From: Siphonodentalium dalli
Lineage: Eukaryota > Mollusca > Scaphopoda > Gadilida > Siphonodentaliidae
Length of the DNA: 64,000 bases
NCBI GenBank assembly: GCA_032622095.1
Contig: CP136063.1
Span: forward strand, 210,844,355 to 210,908,354
Direction: 5' to 3'
Positions 57,701 through 60,224 of this stretch are shown here, piece after piece; the stretch's first letter is position 1, and each line of letters begins with the position of its first letter. The notes under the pieces were generated by a model, which saw only the letters and a list, made by a program, of their open reading frames with translations, was not told the DNA's origin and did not search any database. A program made the translations under genes and the position numbers.

Positions 57701-59564
57701 AGGATTCATATTCTTTGTGGGGAAATGCACAGGTCCCCAGAACAAAATTTGACCCCACCCCCTATGATACTTAATCCTATAGAAAGGTATCCAACTTGGC
57801 CCGGCCTAATTTTTTTATTAGTTTTACAATGTCCACAATCAGGTTAAAATACACCAAAATAATTTTTGTAACATAAATGCCTCATATATAGTTAGAAAGA
57901 TATGTTATTACTCTTCAATTTGATGCATCCCCTGTAAAAATTGGTTAAGAAAAACTCTGGTTATGAGCACAGGTCTGACGCAAACCGACTGTAAAATTTC
58001 ACTCGTTCGACATGATGTCCGCTAAACTCGGTAAAAACGTGCGATTTTTACACCGACTTGGGCTTCAAAAACACAATAGACGGTTAGTAGAATATATATA
58101 TTATACATCATTAGCAGCGGAATTGTTTACTGACCCACCCAAACCAATCGCGCTACATCAAGGCATCGTATCTCTCGTATTTATTGAAAAATTCAGTTTC
58201 ATAAACCCGGAAGGAAAGTTAATTTTTCCAAAGACAGCCATTGGTGTTCCGGCGCATATGTGTACTCTCTATAGTTCATACCCAACATAATATATAACGA
58301 AGAAGTCGTGTATACTACTGTATATACGCTCTAAATATTTATGGAGTTATATTTCTGTCCATATGTATGTTTTCAAATCGGCATTCGTGTTAATTCAGTC
58401 TTTGTGTATTTATTTAACTATATATTGTGTTGGGTATGAACTATAGAGAGTACACATATGCGCCCGAACACCAATGGCCGTCTTTGGAAAAATTAACTTT
58501 CCTTCCGGGTTTATGAAACTGAATTTTTCAATAAATACGAGAGATACGATGCCTTGATGTAGCGCGATTGGTTTGGGTGGGTCAGTAAACAATTCCGCTG
58601 CTAATGATGTATAATATATATATTCTACTAACCGTCTATTGTGTTTTTGAAGCCCAAGTCGGTGTAAAAATCGCACTTTTTTACCGAGTTTAGCGGACAT
58701 CATGTCGAACGAGTGAAATTTTACAGTCGGTTTGCGTCAGACCTGTGCTCATAACCAGAGTTTTTCTTAACCAATTTTTACAGGGGATGCATCAAATTGA
58801 AGAGTAATAACATATATTTCTAACTATATATGAGGCATTTATGTTACAAAAATTATTTTGGTGTATTTTAACCTGATTGTGGACATTGTAAAACTAATAA
58901 AAAAATTAGGCCGGGCCAAGTTGGATACCTTTCTATAGGATTAAGTATCATAGGGGGTGGGGTCAAATTTTGTTCTGGGGACCTGTGGGGAAATGTTCAT
59001 ATAATTAGTTCAACATATGGTCGTCATTGAACTTATTATCTGAACATTTCCTAAGGGATCTACCCATCAATGAGTAATTAGTATAAAAAAGATTAAATAT
59101 CATAAGTGACTTGTCAATTTCAGTCCTCCAGCAAGCCTTGAAATAGTGTGTCTGTCATATGCAGAATGAGGTCCCCAGAGGATGAATTTAGTGATGCTAC
59201 CCCGCATAGCTATGCGGGGTAGCATCACTAAATTCACCCTCTGGGGACCTCATTCTGCAAATGACACGACACACTATTTTTTAAGGCTTGTCCTCCAGGC
59301 TGGTCCCCGTGATATTCCATAGCAGAAATAATCAATGTGTGTTCTCAAATGTTGTAGGTTAGAAATATAGTATTACAGAAGGAATGTTGATTAATTTATT
59401 TATGTCACGTTACCTTGTATTATTAATTGTGTTGTCATAGATACATCCATTTTCCAGGGAGTTTATGAAATGAATTCTTTTTACAGGTTAGCCTCATCCA
59501 TCAATGCACCAAAACTGAAGTCAGGCGGAAATGTTTTCTCAAGAGGATCAAAGTTTCGGTTTAG
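12717..59564 (+). CDS. FRMD3/5: FRMD3/FRMD5-like FERM-domain gene, ten internal exons, both ends missing
   Basis: The ten pieces 12717-12795, 19860-19957, 29394-29514, 32496-32583, 34228-34316, 37996-38059, 42644-42670, 49063-49080, 56602-56690 and 59487-59564 have AG acceptors and GT donors, and their phases chain into about 250 residues. Landmarks are [10 protein letters not shown] and EEITRY (F1/F2 border), [23 protein letters not shown] (F2), [10 protein letters not shown] (start of F3), [15 protein letters not shown] (last F3 helix) and SRGSKFRFR (start of the FERM-adjacent region). FERM proteins of this family act under the plasma membrane as membrane-cytoskeleton adaptors. GRLLC, GDYDP and YGVDPH recall vertebrate FRMD3 and FRMD5; the invertebrate gene may be the single ancestor of both. 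EPB41L5 also shares LWKCAVE, so a band 4.1-like relative remains possible. The first exon here begins with two bases of a split codon, so an upstream exon must exist; none was recognised. Introns run from 1.6 to 9.4 kb and are packed with transposons. Confidence 0.88.
12907..13336. mobile_element. Family H MITE, diverged
   Basis: GATAGGGTGAATTTAGTGAT, the middle segment with ACATTGTTTTAATTACTTTT and GAGGTGACTAATGGGTGAAC, and a right end GTCAGTCACATTATTTCCAGG are recognisable. The left terminus is degraded. It starts 111 bases after exon 1 of the window. Confidence 0.7.
13340..15710. other. Unassigned intron sequence
   Basis: About 2.4 kb of AT-rich intron in which I see no exon, RNA gene or known repeat family. 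Confidence 0.4.
15728..16841. mobile_element. hAT-like element, 1114 bases
   Basis: TAGTGCTGGGCGGTTTC at the left and ATATCGTCCAGCCCTA at the right are imperfect inverted ends of the TAGGGCTGGGCG type common in hAT elements. CCTATAAC flanks both sides (15720-15727, 16842-16849), an 8-bp duplication. Inner ends carry TAATCG/AATATCG repeats. Short frames inside (for example 16191-16475) match nothing I know, so it is non-autonomous. Confidence 0.85.
16842..17235. repeat. Tandem dimer element interrupted by the hAT at 15728
   Basis: Joining the flanks of the hAT gives a palindrome CCCCCTATAACAAAGTTATG then GGGGGA, followed by GTCCGTCCATTTGTCTG and two copies of a unit with TTGT(T)CGAGCTTGTATTC, AAACTTGGCACA.AT and TATGA.G.TTGA. 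It has the palindrome-head plus tandem-core layout of 7723-9153. Confidence 0.5.
17348..17567. mobile_element. Family C MITE, left end lost
   Basis: The segment has AACCTACAAAATAAGT, an A-rich spacer, one palindromic module (17454-17525), GGGTATATGGGTTGATAC and the right end CCTGGCACTCAAAGGG before TTAA. The CCCTTTGAGTGCCAGG left end is missing. Confidence 0.75.
17572..17890. mobile_element. Family E MITE (TTAAAG type)
   Basis: It starts right at the TTAA that ends the family C copy: TTAAAGTTATGTGAAACACT. It ends ATACATGTATGTCTTTAG. It shares ATCGCCAATAGTTGCATCCC-like and TTTTCTATGGAGTGGTA motifs with the copies at 27021, 36125 and 59746. Confidence 0.7.
18281..18493. mobile_element. Family F foldback MITE
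   Basis: CTGTAATGCTCTAAATAATC...TTTAGGGCATTAAAG with full-length arms meeting at CGGAAAGCTCTCAGTAAGAG. Two outer positions have drifted from the CAGTAATGCCC end. Confidence 0.75.
18523..18957. mobile_element. Family H hAT-like MITE, long form
   Basis: CAAGTCTGAATATAGTGTG...CACTATATCCAAACTTG between ACTAGATG (18515-18522) and GCTAGATG (18958-18965), an 8-bp duplication with one change. Confidence 0.8.
18979..19351. mobile_element. Family B MITE with altered left terminus
   Basis: The structure is like 4619-4987, with modules at 19002-19074 and 19143-19215. The left end reads TTAACATCTTTACCCAACAG instead of TTAACCCTTTACCCAACAG, and GTTAACATCTTTA recurs immediately outside the right end (19351-19363). 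Confidence 0.8.
19860..19957 (+). CDS. FRMD3/5: FRMD3/5-like exon 2 of window (F2 lobe)
   Basis: A 98-base exon between ttatttcag and gtaagt. The first A completes Arg (AG|A), and it reads [20 protein letters not shown] then [12 protein letters not shown], ending with the T of a split Ser codon. The LQ.RRDL..GRL.C and LAAY..Q patterns are the acyl-CoA-binding-protein-like F2 helices typical of FRMD3/5. Confidence 0.95.
20192..21019. mobile_element. DNA transposon of 828 bases with a short open frame
   Basis: Inverted ends CAGTCTGGGTGAACG and GTTTACTCAGACTG are bracketed by GGAAATACT at 20183-20191 and 21020-21028. A 9-bp duplication would fit Mutator-like elements and 8 bp would fit hAT. The interior is locally richer in CG and carries an open frame at 20371-20553. 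It starts 234 bases after exon 2 of the window. Confidence 0.75.
20371..20553 (+). CDS. Cys-containing open frame inside the 20192 transposon
   Basis: Sixty codons opening GTG, with [20 protein letters not shown] in the middle and a lysine/leucine-rich end [13 protein letters not shown]. The Cys-x2-Cys pattern could be half of a zinc-binding site. An AACAATGGCC start context lies 7 bases upstream but in another frame, so a shifted gene fragment is possible. TGACGTCA lies at 20286. I do not recognise the protein; it may be a captured host exon or chance. Confidence 0.3.
   Translation: MSQHKLTEDNICCVCDYSFSGDELAASTGKLHPRAENKVVIKNDALELFKSLKLSHFLGV
21063..21464. mobile_element. Family H MITE, long form
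   Basis: CAAGCCTGCAAATAGTGTG...ATTTGCAGACTTG with both palindromic blocks. The middle segment is inverted relative to 976-1503 (ATAGAAACTTCC.AGAAGG orientation). No clear 8-bp duplication. Confidence 0.75.
21844..22269. mobile_element. Family H MITE, long form
   Basis: CAAGCCTGCAAATAGTGTGT...CACACTATTTGCAGGCTTG with well-kept ends and both palindromic blocks. Only 380 bases separate it from the previous copy. Flanks do not show a matching octamer. Confidence 0.8.
22636..22765. repeat. Partial family A MITE (right half)
   Basis: ACCTTGACCTTGTAAGCCTG, one module with TCTCTTATATATGTGAGGC, and GGTCTTTAATGCTGCACCAG up to a degraded TCATACAAGGG end. Confidence 0.65.
23231..24660. mobile_element. 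hAT-like element, 1430 bases, innermost of the nest
   Basis: TAGTGATGAGCCTATAATAA and TTTGATAATCGGCTCATCTCTA-type inverted ends, with inner AATCGG repeats. AAATCTTC flanks both sides (23223-23230, 24661-24668), an exact 8-bp duplication. No transposase frame. Confidence 0.88.
24697..24975 (+). CDS. Unrecognised 92-codon open frame in family J element
   Basis: ATGGCG start, beginning [20 protein letters not shown], mixed polar composition, ending [11 protein letters not shown]. It lies 36 bases beyond the right end of the inner hAT, so any upstream part would have been split. No domain recognised. It could be a remnant of a transposon protein, a captured exon, or chance. Confidence 0.25.
   Translation: MASQTMGSSSVLRLTFLKCSLMDAVNKFTVVSHAKKFLHVFQEHHTGFTDNVVVKYSLDLDSKETFNVEKECFVGDILNTRLVAYVGIGYFG
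26397..26650. mobile_element. Family H hAT-like MITE, short two-block form
   Basis: CAAGCCTTGAAATAGGGTGT...ACCCTATTTCAAGGCTTG, flanked by GTCCTTCA at 26389-26396 and 26651-26658 (exact 8 bp). The two palindromic blocks are joined directly without the usual middle segment. Confidence 0.9.
27021..27387. mobile_element. Family E MITE, reverse orientation
   Basis: TTAA (27017-27020, 27388-27391) flanks AGACATATTATGTACTTGTT...GTTTCGCATCACT. Internal CTCCATAGAAAACATC and TCTATCGGCGATAAACTAA match the other copies. 367 bases. Confidence 0.8.
27400..28600. other. Unassigned intron with a (GAGG)n run
   Basis: No exon recognised. A (GGGA)n tract lies at 28078-28100, preceded near 28024 by GGCCAAAAAAAAAAG, possibly a lone family J end. 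A similar end is near 29655. Confidence 0.35.
28622..28908. repeat. Tandem dimer, spacing about 168 bases
   Basis: (C/T)(C/T)GATGATAA(C/T)TTTAG..., TCTCAACT.AATGG, ATGAAAT.TTTATGTG and CCAATTTTCACC.GAGTTA occur twice in the same order. It is a non-coding minisatellite-type repeat. Confidence 0.65.
29110..29321. repeat. Family H MITE, right half
   Basis: TTTTATCTTCTGCAAATTAA, a degraded second block and CAGACACAATTTCCAGGCTTG remain. The copy ends 72 bases before exon 3 of the window, so its right end lies close to the acceptor. Confidence 0.7.
29394..29514 (+). CDS. FRMD3/5: FRMD3/5-like exon 3 of window (F2 lobe)
   Basis: A 121-base exon between gttttacag and gtaagt. It completes Ser (T|CT), reads [20 protein letters not shown] then [19 protein letters not shown], and ends with AC of a split Thr codon. 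GDYDP, a Lys-Phe before LPKQ, and an acidic helix ending in IH match the middle of F2 in FRMD3/5. Confidence 0.95.
30278..30511. mobile_element. Family C MITE, intact
   Basis: TTAA (30274-30277, 30512-30515) flanks CCCTTTGAGTGCCAGG...CCTGGCACTCAAAGGG. One palindromic module (30394-30468) lies off-centre after an A-rich spacer. A small second hairpin GGCCGATCTCATCGGCC is near the left end. Confidence 0.85.
30733..30962. repeat. GAAGCAAGCGAAAAAA-type purine/pyrimidine repeats
   Basis: TTTTTTCACTTGCTTCGG, GAAGCAAGTGAGA, GAAGCAAGCGAAAAAATC and TTTCGCTTGCTTCGTTTG alternate in both orientations, giving local hairpins. A 164-codon frame crosses it but is compositionally biased and not believable as a gene. 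Confidence 0.45.
31730..31960. other. GC-rich patch with acidic open frame
   Basis: The only clearly GC-rich stretch of this intron (TGCCAGCCGGGGCCCCGCAT). A frame through it reads [20 protein letters not shown] and onward, rich in D, E and S, with a stop a little upstream and no good start. It may be a fragment of a retroelement gag-like protein or of a retrocopy. Function unknown. Confidence 0.25.
32168..32415. mobile_element. Family A MITE, complete
   Basis: TTAA (32164-32167, 32416-32419) around CCCTTTCATGAAAGGAGC...CTCCTGTCATGAAACGG. Modules lie at 32205-32280 and 32303-32375 with the CTCCC-AT-AGGGAG centre. It ends 80 bases before exon 4. Confidence 0.85.
32496..32583 (+). CDS. FRMD3/5: FRMD3/5-like exon 4 of window (F2/F3 junction)
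   Basis: An 88-base exon between ttttatag and gtatga. It completes Thr (AC|A), then reads [20 protein letters not shown] followed by YGVDPHQVK, ending in phase 0. The P..SE.NFL.KA.TL.TYGVDPH signature is the last F2 helix running into the first F3 strand and is the strongest single link to FRMD3/5. A family A palindromic MITE ends 80 bases upstream. Confidence 0.96.
32682..32935. mobile_element. Family H hAT-like MITE, short two-block form
   Basis: CACGCCTTGAAATAGGGTGT...CACTATTTCAAGGCTCG between TTTCTGAC (32674-32681) and TTTCTGAC (32936-32943), an exact 8-bp duplication. A further stub CCTTGAAATAGAGTGT begins near 32952. Confidence 0.9.
33000..34220. other. Unassigned intron sequence
   Basis: No repeat family or exon recognised. 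Short runs such as AACGCTCTTTAT occur twice (about 33765, 33808). Confidence 0.4.
34228..34316 (+). CDS. FRMD3/5: FRMD3/5-like exon 5 of window (F3 lobe)
   Basis: An 89-base phase-0 exon between gtattttcag and gtaggt. It reads [20 protein letters not shown] then GSRRTQLYK and ends with TG of a split Trp codon. YLGIT..GI..FQG is the PH-like F3 sheet seen as FLGFT..GFVVFQGNKR in vertebrate relatives. Confidence 0.94.
35057..35395. repeat. Duplicated segment, copy 1
   Basis: ACTCCATCATAAGG.., AGTAGTAGGAT.TCATAT, TTTGCTCATAAAATA and GGTTTCAAGGCAGACTGAAA match 36050-36615 in order. This copy carries a family F element that the other lacks. Motifs nearby at 34380-34440 and 35395-35470 (TTCATCTGGA..., GACGACAGAGA) are also repeated. 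Confidence 0.8.
35152..35300. mobile_element. Family F foldback MITE, shortened right arm
   Basis: CATTAATGCCCTAAATAATC...GGGCATTACTG between TA dinucleotides. The sister segment at about 36525 reads AAAATAGGCTG uninterrupted, an empty site confirming TA duplication. Confidence 0.9.
36050..36615. repeat. Duplicated segment, copy 2
   Basis: Matches 35057-35395 on both sides of a family E insertion: AGGGGAGACAATCCA before it and TTGCCTTTGCTCATAAAATA after it. Confidence 0.8.
36125..36503. mobile_element. Family E MITE, reverse orientation
   Basis: TTAA (36121-36124, 36504-36507) around AGACATATTATGTACTTGTT...GTTTCACATCACT. The sister segment reads CCATTATTATTTGCC without it, in agreement with a TTAA target. 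Confidence 0.88.
36686..37952. repeat. Palindrome-headed element with 175-bp tandem array
   Basis: Head palindrome ATCTCCCGCCAAATTTAAAA then TTTGCGGGGGATATAG, followed by GGGTTCCGTCC. Seven copies of GTTCGCAAGCCAGG start at 36811, 36986, 37162, 37337, 37512, 37687 and 37824: unit 175 bases (once 176), the last shortened to 137. It ends near GGCAGGGGATACCGCCGTC. Units differ by few bases, so the array is young or homogenised. Open frames of about 61 codons recur in each unit but 175 is not a multiple of three. The layout resembles non-autonomous Helitron-like elements with tandem cores (such as pearl in oysters). It ends 44 bases before exon 6. Confidence 0.85.
37996..38059 (+). CDS. FRMD3/5: FRMD3/5-like exon 6 of window (F3 lobe)
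   Basis: A 64-base exon between cattctag and gtgcgt. G completes Trp (TG|G), then [20 protein letters not shown] and a final Glu in phase 0. The W..V..L.....F.V.V pattern fits the F3 strands of the family. The donor GTGCGT is a minor but accepted variant. A palindromic element (family D) begins only 38 bases beyond the exon. Confidence 0.88.
38098..38500. mobile_element. Family D element (GTGACCCGCC ends) with two modules
   Basis: GTGACCCGCCATATCAAATC and its complement are long inverted ends reaching through the GTCGGGATTTTTTT region. ATAT flanks both sides (38094-38097, 38501-38504). Inside are palindromic modules at 38146-38216 and 38386-38452, the same as in families A-C. 403 bases, starting 38 bases after exon 6. 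Confidence 0.85.
38724..38980. mobile_element. Family I MITE, near complete
   Basis: TTAA then CCCTTTCTTTACTAAATGG...GAGTATTTAGTATAGAAAG. The inner hairpin is GAAATGTTCAGATAATATG with CTTATTATCTGAACATTTCC. The right TTAA has drifted to TTAT. 257 bases. Confidence 0.8.
39193..39443. mobile_element. Family A MITE, complete
   Basis: TTAA (39189-39192, 39444-39447) around CCTTTTCATGATGGGAGCTG...CTCTAGTCATTGAAGGG. Both modules are mutated, so pairing is weakened. Confidence 0.8.
39463..39674. mobile_element. Family F foldback MITE (first of a tandem pair)
   Basis: TA-flanked; arms of about 100 bases are near perfect complements, meeting at TCGGAAGCTCTCCCCGAGTG. Confidence 0.88.
39693..39905. mobile_element. 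Family F foldback MITE (second of a tandem pair)
   Basis: Separated from the first by 18 bases, with its own TA borders. Arms are almost perfect, meeting at CGGAAAGCTCTCCCTGAGAG. The left arm shares CTAATTAATCGA and TTTTCCGGATTTAG with the first copy, so the pair may be a local duplication. Confidence 0.88.
40165..40679. mobile_element. TTAA-flanked MITE, 515 bases, another family
   Basis: TTAA (40161-40164, 40680-40683) brackets AGGGGTACTGTATGCCATTT...GGGTACAGTATCCCT. Inverted ends with no coding capacity, one copy in the window. Confidence 0.65.
40700..41640. other. Unassigned AT-rich intron
   Basis: No exon. Isolated TTAACCCTTA at about 41486 resembles a TTAA MITE end but has no partner. 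Confidence 0.4.
41677..41823. mobile_element. Family H hAT-like MITE, single-block form
   Basis: One palindromic block (GAGGTCCCCAGAGGGTGAAT to its complement). CTCCCAAA flanks both sides (41669-41676, 41824-41831). The match in fact runs 13-14 bases (GCTCCCAAATTACT), into what should be the left terminus. Confidence 0.85.
42150..42512. repeat. Family H MITE, left end missing
   Basis: Starts inside the first block (GGCTAGCATCACCAAATTCG), then the middle segment in inverted orientation, second block, and a degraded right end GTTAGACACACTATAACCAG. It ends 131 bases before microexon 7. Confidence 0.75.
42644..42670 (+). CDS. FRMD3/5: FRMD3/5-like microexon 7 (27 bases, acidic F3 loop)
   Basis: Between ttcacag and gtaggc lies a 27-base phase 0-0 exon encoding DEDTSNAKK. 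It falls in the F3 loop between the strand ending HVNISE and the strand starting KQQPVGYK. Its length is a multiple of three, so it can be included or skipped without a frameshift. Support is from splice borders, phase and position only; vertebrate relatives have little or nothing at this spot. Confidence 0.7.
43210..43472. mobile_element. Family I MITE, diverged ends
   Basis: TCTGTACTGAATGGATTCTC...GAGTATTTAGTATAGAAAGG with the GTTTAGATAATAACTTCAAC / TTGAACTTTTTATCTGAAC hairpin. Confidence 0.75.
43757..44015. mobile_element. Family A MITE, complete
   Basis: TTAA (43753-43756, 44016-44019) around TCCTTTCATGATGGGAGCGG...CTCCAGTCATGGAAAGG. Modules at 43798-43870 and 43902-43972; the first has an extra TATATG repeat. 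Confidence 0.82.
44540..44830. repeat. Foldback element with triplicated 35-base tip
   Basis: The unit GTCTGACAAGCGAGATCACT plus GAGTCGCTGCCATAT occurs three times head to tail (44540, 44575, 44610). The far end carries AGCGACTCAGTGATCTCGCT, its complement. The core pairs GGAGTAGCATATATGGA with TCCATATATGGAATGCTACTCC-like sequence. Only the left tip is triplicated. Confidence 0.75.
45212..45297. mobile_element. Family I MITE, internally deleted (86 bases)
   Basis: TTAA (45208-45211, 45298-45301) with ACTTTCTATATTTAACGGAT at the left joined directly to CTGAACATTTCCTAATGG...ACTATAGAAAGGA. About two thirds of the family length is missing. Confidence 0.75.
45793..45941. mobile_element. Family H hAT-like MITE, single-block form
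   Basis: CAGACCTGCAAACAGTGTGT...CACACTATTTGCAGGATT between CCAATTAT (45785-45792) and CCAACTAT (45942-45949), an 8-bp duplication with one change. Confidence 0.85.
46002..46233. mobile_element. Family C MITE
   Basis: TTAA then CCCTTTGAGTGCCAGG...CCTGGCACTCAAAGGG; the right TTAA reads TTTC. One module at 46118-46190. Very similar to the copy at 30278. Confidence 0.85.
46684..46896. mobile_element. Family F foldback MITE
   Basis: TA-flanked CAGTAATTCTCTAAGTAATC...TTAGAGCATTACTG with near-perfect arms meeting at AGAAAGCTCTCGCCGAGAGC. Confidence 0.88.
47027..47140. repeat. Family G short foldback repeat
   Basis: CTCTTAATTCAGATTGTTTG then GCTTCGGCAATC, GCCAGTTTGCTTCAGCAAAT and GCTGATTGC..TTGCC..TTATGAGGGCTG. 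Two further copies lie at 59606 and 60114. Confidence 0.65.
47296..47718. mobile_element. Family H hAT-like MITE, long form
   Basis: CAAGTCTGCAAATAGTGTGT...CACACTATTTGCAGGCTTG between GATTTGTC at 47288-47295 and 47719-47726 (exact 8 bp). Confidence 0.9.
48433..48677. mobile_element. Family A MITE, second module broken
   Basis: TTAA (48429-48432, 48678-48681) around CCCTTTCATGATGGGAGCTG...CTTCAGTCATGGAAGGG. The first module (48476-48560) has an insertion at its centre and the second (48587-48630) has lost most of both arms. Confidence 0.8.
49063..49080 (+). CDS. FRMD3/5: Candidate FRMD3/5-like microexon 8 (18 bases, basic loop)
   Basis: After a pyrimidine-rich tract and acceptor ttttcag, 18 bases encode RFGGKR before donor gtaggt. 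Both ends are phase 0, compatible with exon 7, exon 6 and exon 9. The donor heptamer matches that of exon 7. So short an exon could arise by chance, so this is weaker than its neighbours. Confidence 0.5.
49090..50660. other. Unassigned AT-rich intron
   Basis: No repeat family or exon recognised between microexon 8 and the family F copy at 50671. Contains an ATAATAATAATAA run near 49404. Confidence 0.4.
50671..50883. mobile_element. Family F foldback MITE
   Basis: TA-flanked CAGTAATGCCCTAAATAAAT...TTTAGGGCATTACTG with long arms meeting at CGGAAAGCTATCAGTGAGAG. Confidence 0.88.
51207..51592. mobile_element. Family B MITE, intact
   Basis: TTAA (51203-51206, 51593-51596) around CCCTTTACCCAACAG...GTTTGTTGGGTAAAGGG; modules at 51231-51302 and 51375-51447. 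The GGCCGGTTTT motif near the right end is duplicated. Confidence 0.9.
51951..52341. mobile_element. Family B MITE, reverse orientation
   Basis: TTAA (51947-51950, 52342-52345) around CCCTTTACCCAACAAACC...CTTCTGTTGGGTAAAGGG; modules at 52096-52168 and 52246-52318. It is opposite in orientation to the copy 360 bases upstream. Confidence 0.9.
53085..53477. mobile_element. Family B MITE, intact
   Basis: TTAA (53081-53084, 53478-53481) around CCCTTTACCCAACAG...GTTTGTTGGGTAAAGGG; modules at 53107-53180 and 53257-53330. Third B copy within 2.3 kb. Confidence 0.9.
53570..53829. mobile_element. Family I MITE
   Basis: CCGTTCTATACTGAATGGAT...GAGTATTTAGTATAGAATGG. The hairpin GGGAAATGTTCAGATAATAA / TTATTATCAGAACATTTCC is intact and shows what the empty target of the foldback at 57728 looks like. 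Confidence 0.75.
54211..54353. repeat. Family F element, right arm truncated
   Basis: AGTAATACCCTAAATAATCG through GAATGGCAACAAGCCATATT, then unrelated sequence. Confidence 0.75.
54360..55760. other. Unassigned intron sequence
   Basis: AT-rich, no exon or repeat family recognised. Confidence 0.4.
55772..56180. mobile_element. Family H MITE, old copy
   Basis: CAGGCTTCAATATATGGTGC at the left, GATGTCCCCAGAGGGTGAAT block, a diverged middle, and a shortened second block ending CTCATTCTGCA. It lacks its right terminus. Confidence 0.7.
56602..56690 (+). CDS. FRMD3/5: FRMD3/5-like exon 9 of window (last F3 helix)
   Basis: An 89-base exon between ttatttcag and gtaaga. It reads [20 protein letters not shown] then CAVEQQMFF and ends with AC of a split Thr codon. 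CK.LWKC.VE...FF is the near-invariant C-terminal helix of FERM F3 in band 4.1-like proteins. Confidence 0.96.
58012..58290 (+). CDS. Unrecognised 92-codon frame in left arm of foldback
   Basis: Starts [20 protein letters not shown], contains [14 protein letters not shown], ends CTLYSSYPT. Basic at the start with no domain I know. The mirror frame on the minus strand differs by Asn to Lys and Pro to Arg only. It may be a captured coding piece or chance; codon-level evidence is lacking. Confidence 0.3.
   Translation: MMSAKLGKNVRFLHRLGLQKHNRRLVEYIYYTSLAAELFTDPPKPIALHQGIVSLVFIEKFSFINPEGKLIFPKTAIGVPAHMCTLYSSYPT
58410..58703 (-). CDS. Mirror copy of the frame in right arm of foldback
   Basis: The same protein as 58012-58290 on the other strand, running five codons longer (QYIVK) into the loop. 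Any transcript crossing both would fold back on itself. Confidence 0.3.
   Translation of the reverse strand: MMSAKLGKKVRFLHRLGLQKHNRRLVEYIYYTSLAAELFTDPPKPIALHQGIVSLVFIEKFSFINPEGKLIFPKTAIGVRAHMCTLYSSYPTQYIVK
59132..59290. mobile_element. Family H hAT-like MITE, single perfect palindrome
   Basis: CAAGCCTTGAAATAGTGTGT...TTTTTTAAGGCTTG between TCCTCCAG at 59124-59131 and 59291-59298 (exact 8 bp). The centre CCCCGCATAGCTATGCGGGG is a perfect palindrome. It lies 188 bases before exon 10. Confidence 0.92.
59487..59564 (+). CDS. FRMD3/5: FRMD3/5-like exon 10 of window (start of FA region)
   Basis: A 78-base exon between tttttacag and gtctgt. It completes Thr, reads [20 protein letters not shown] then SKFRF, and ends with AG of a split Arg codon. 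F.RGSKFR(F/Y) followed by Arg opens the FERM-adjacent region, where relatives continue YSGR. The next exon was not found up to 64000. Confidence 0.92.
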   Translation, partial: VSLIHQCTKTEVRRKCFLKRIKVSV

Positions 59565-59605
59565 GTCTGTTAATAGCATACAGCTCACTGATATCCACCC
59601 TTCAC

Positions 59606-59735
59606 AGCCCCAGCTCTCATAATTGGCTATAACAATCAGCAATGCCGAAGCCATGTGCTGAAGCAAACTGGGCCAAGACAAAGGGTTGCCGTAGCAGATT
59701 GCCGAAGCCAAACAATTTGAATTAAGAGGGCTGCA
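59606..59735. repeat. Family G short foldback repeat
   Basis: CAGCCCCAGCTCTCATAATTG..., GCAATGCCGAAGCCATG, CAGATTGCCGAAGCCAAACA, GAATTAAGAGGGCTG. Inverse orientation to 47027. Confidence 0.65.
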
Positions 59736-59745
59736 GCTCTCTTAA

Positions 59746-60113
59746 AGTGATGTGAAACACTCCGGAAGGGTGATCAAATAGAGATGGAGAATAATCTTGT
59801 TCAAAGTAGTTATTTTTACAAATATTATATCTAAATTGACAACACACACCGACATTCTTATATATTAATTAAATACAGTGACTGCTGATGGCAAAATTAT
59901 TTTCAGTAGTTTATCGTCGATAGAAACGTCCCGATTCGAGTAGTAAATATTGACAATTTATCGTAGTTCAGACACTGTTTTCTATGGAGTGGTACAATCG
60001 ATTTGTTTGAGATTTTCGGTGATGTTAGTAGAATGCTACATTCCTCCAGTTGGCATAGCACCTAAGTACTAACTTATCAGTTTCACACACCCGAACAAGT
60101 ACATAATATGTCT
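59746..60113. mobile_element. Family E MITE inserted at the TTAA of a family G repeat
   Basis: TTAA (59742-59745, 60114-60117) around AGTGATGTGAAACACTCC...AAGTACATAATATGTCTTT. The left flank GCAGCTCTC plus right flank TTAATTCAGATTGTTTGG restores a family G start. Confidence 0.85.
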
Positions 60114-60224
60114 TTAATTCAGATTGTTTGGCTTTGGCAATCCCCTTTGCCATATATATCCCAGTTTCTTCAGATGATGGCTTCGGCTTTGCTGATTGCC
60201 ATAGCCAATTATGAGAGTTGCCTT
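60114..60224. repeat. Family G repeat, remainder after family E insertion
   Basis: TTAATTCAGATTGTTTGGCT, CCCAGTTTCTTCAGATGATG, GCTTTGCTGATTGCCATAGC, AATTATGAGAGTTG. Confidence 0.65.

Larger units (their letters stand above)
57728..58987. mobile_element. Giant foldback element, two arms of about 570 bases
   Basis: CACAGGTCCCCAGAACAAAA at the left and its complement at the right. Every position x pairs with 116715-x with no gap, as shown by open frames at 58012-58290 and 58425-58703 being exact mirror images. A loop of roughly 115 bases lies near 58300-58415. GGGAAATG flanks both sides (57720-57727, 58988-58995), an 8-bp duplication as in hAT elements. Few substitutions separate the arms, so it is recent. 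Confidence 0.92.
57567..59091. mobile_element. Family I MITE interrupted by a foldback element
   Basis: The left part has ACCCGTTCTATACTAAATGG and ATTATTTATTTGGAGGGATG. The right part has GAAATGTTCATATAATTAG, TTGAACTTATTATCTGAAC and GAGTAATTAGTATAAAAAAG. The insert lies at 57728-58987. Confidence 0.8.
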
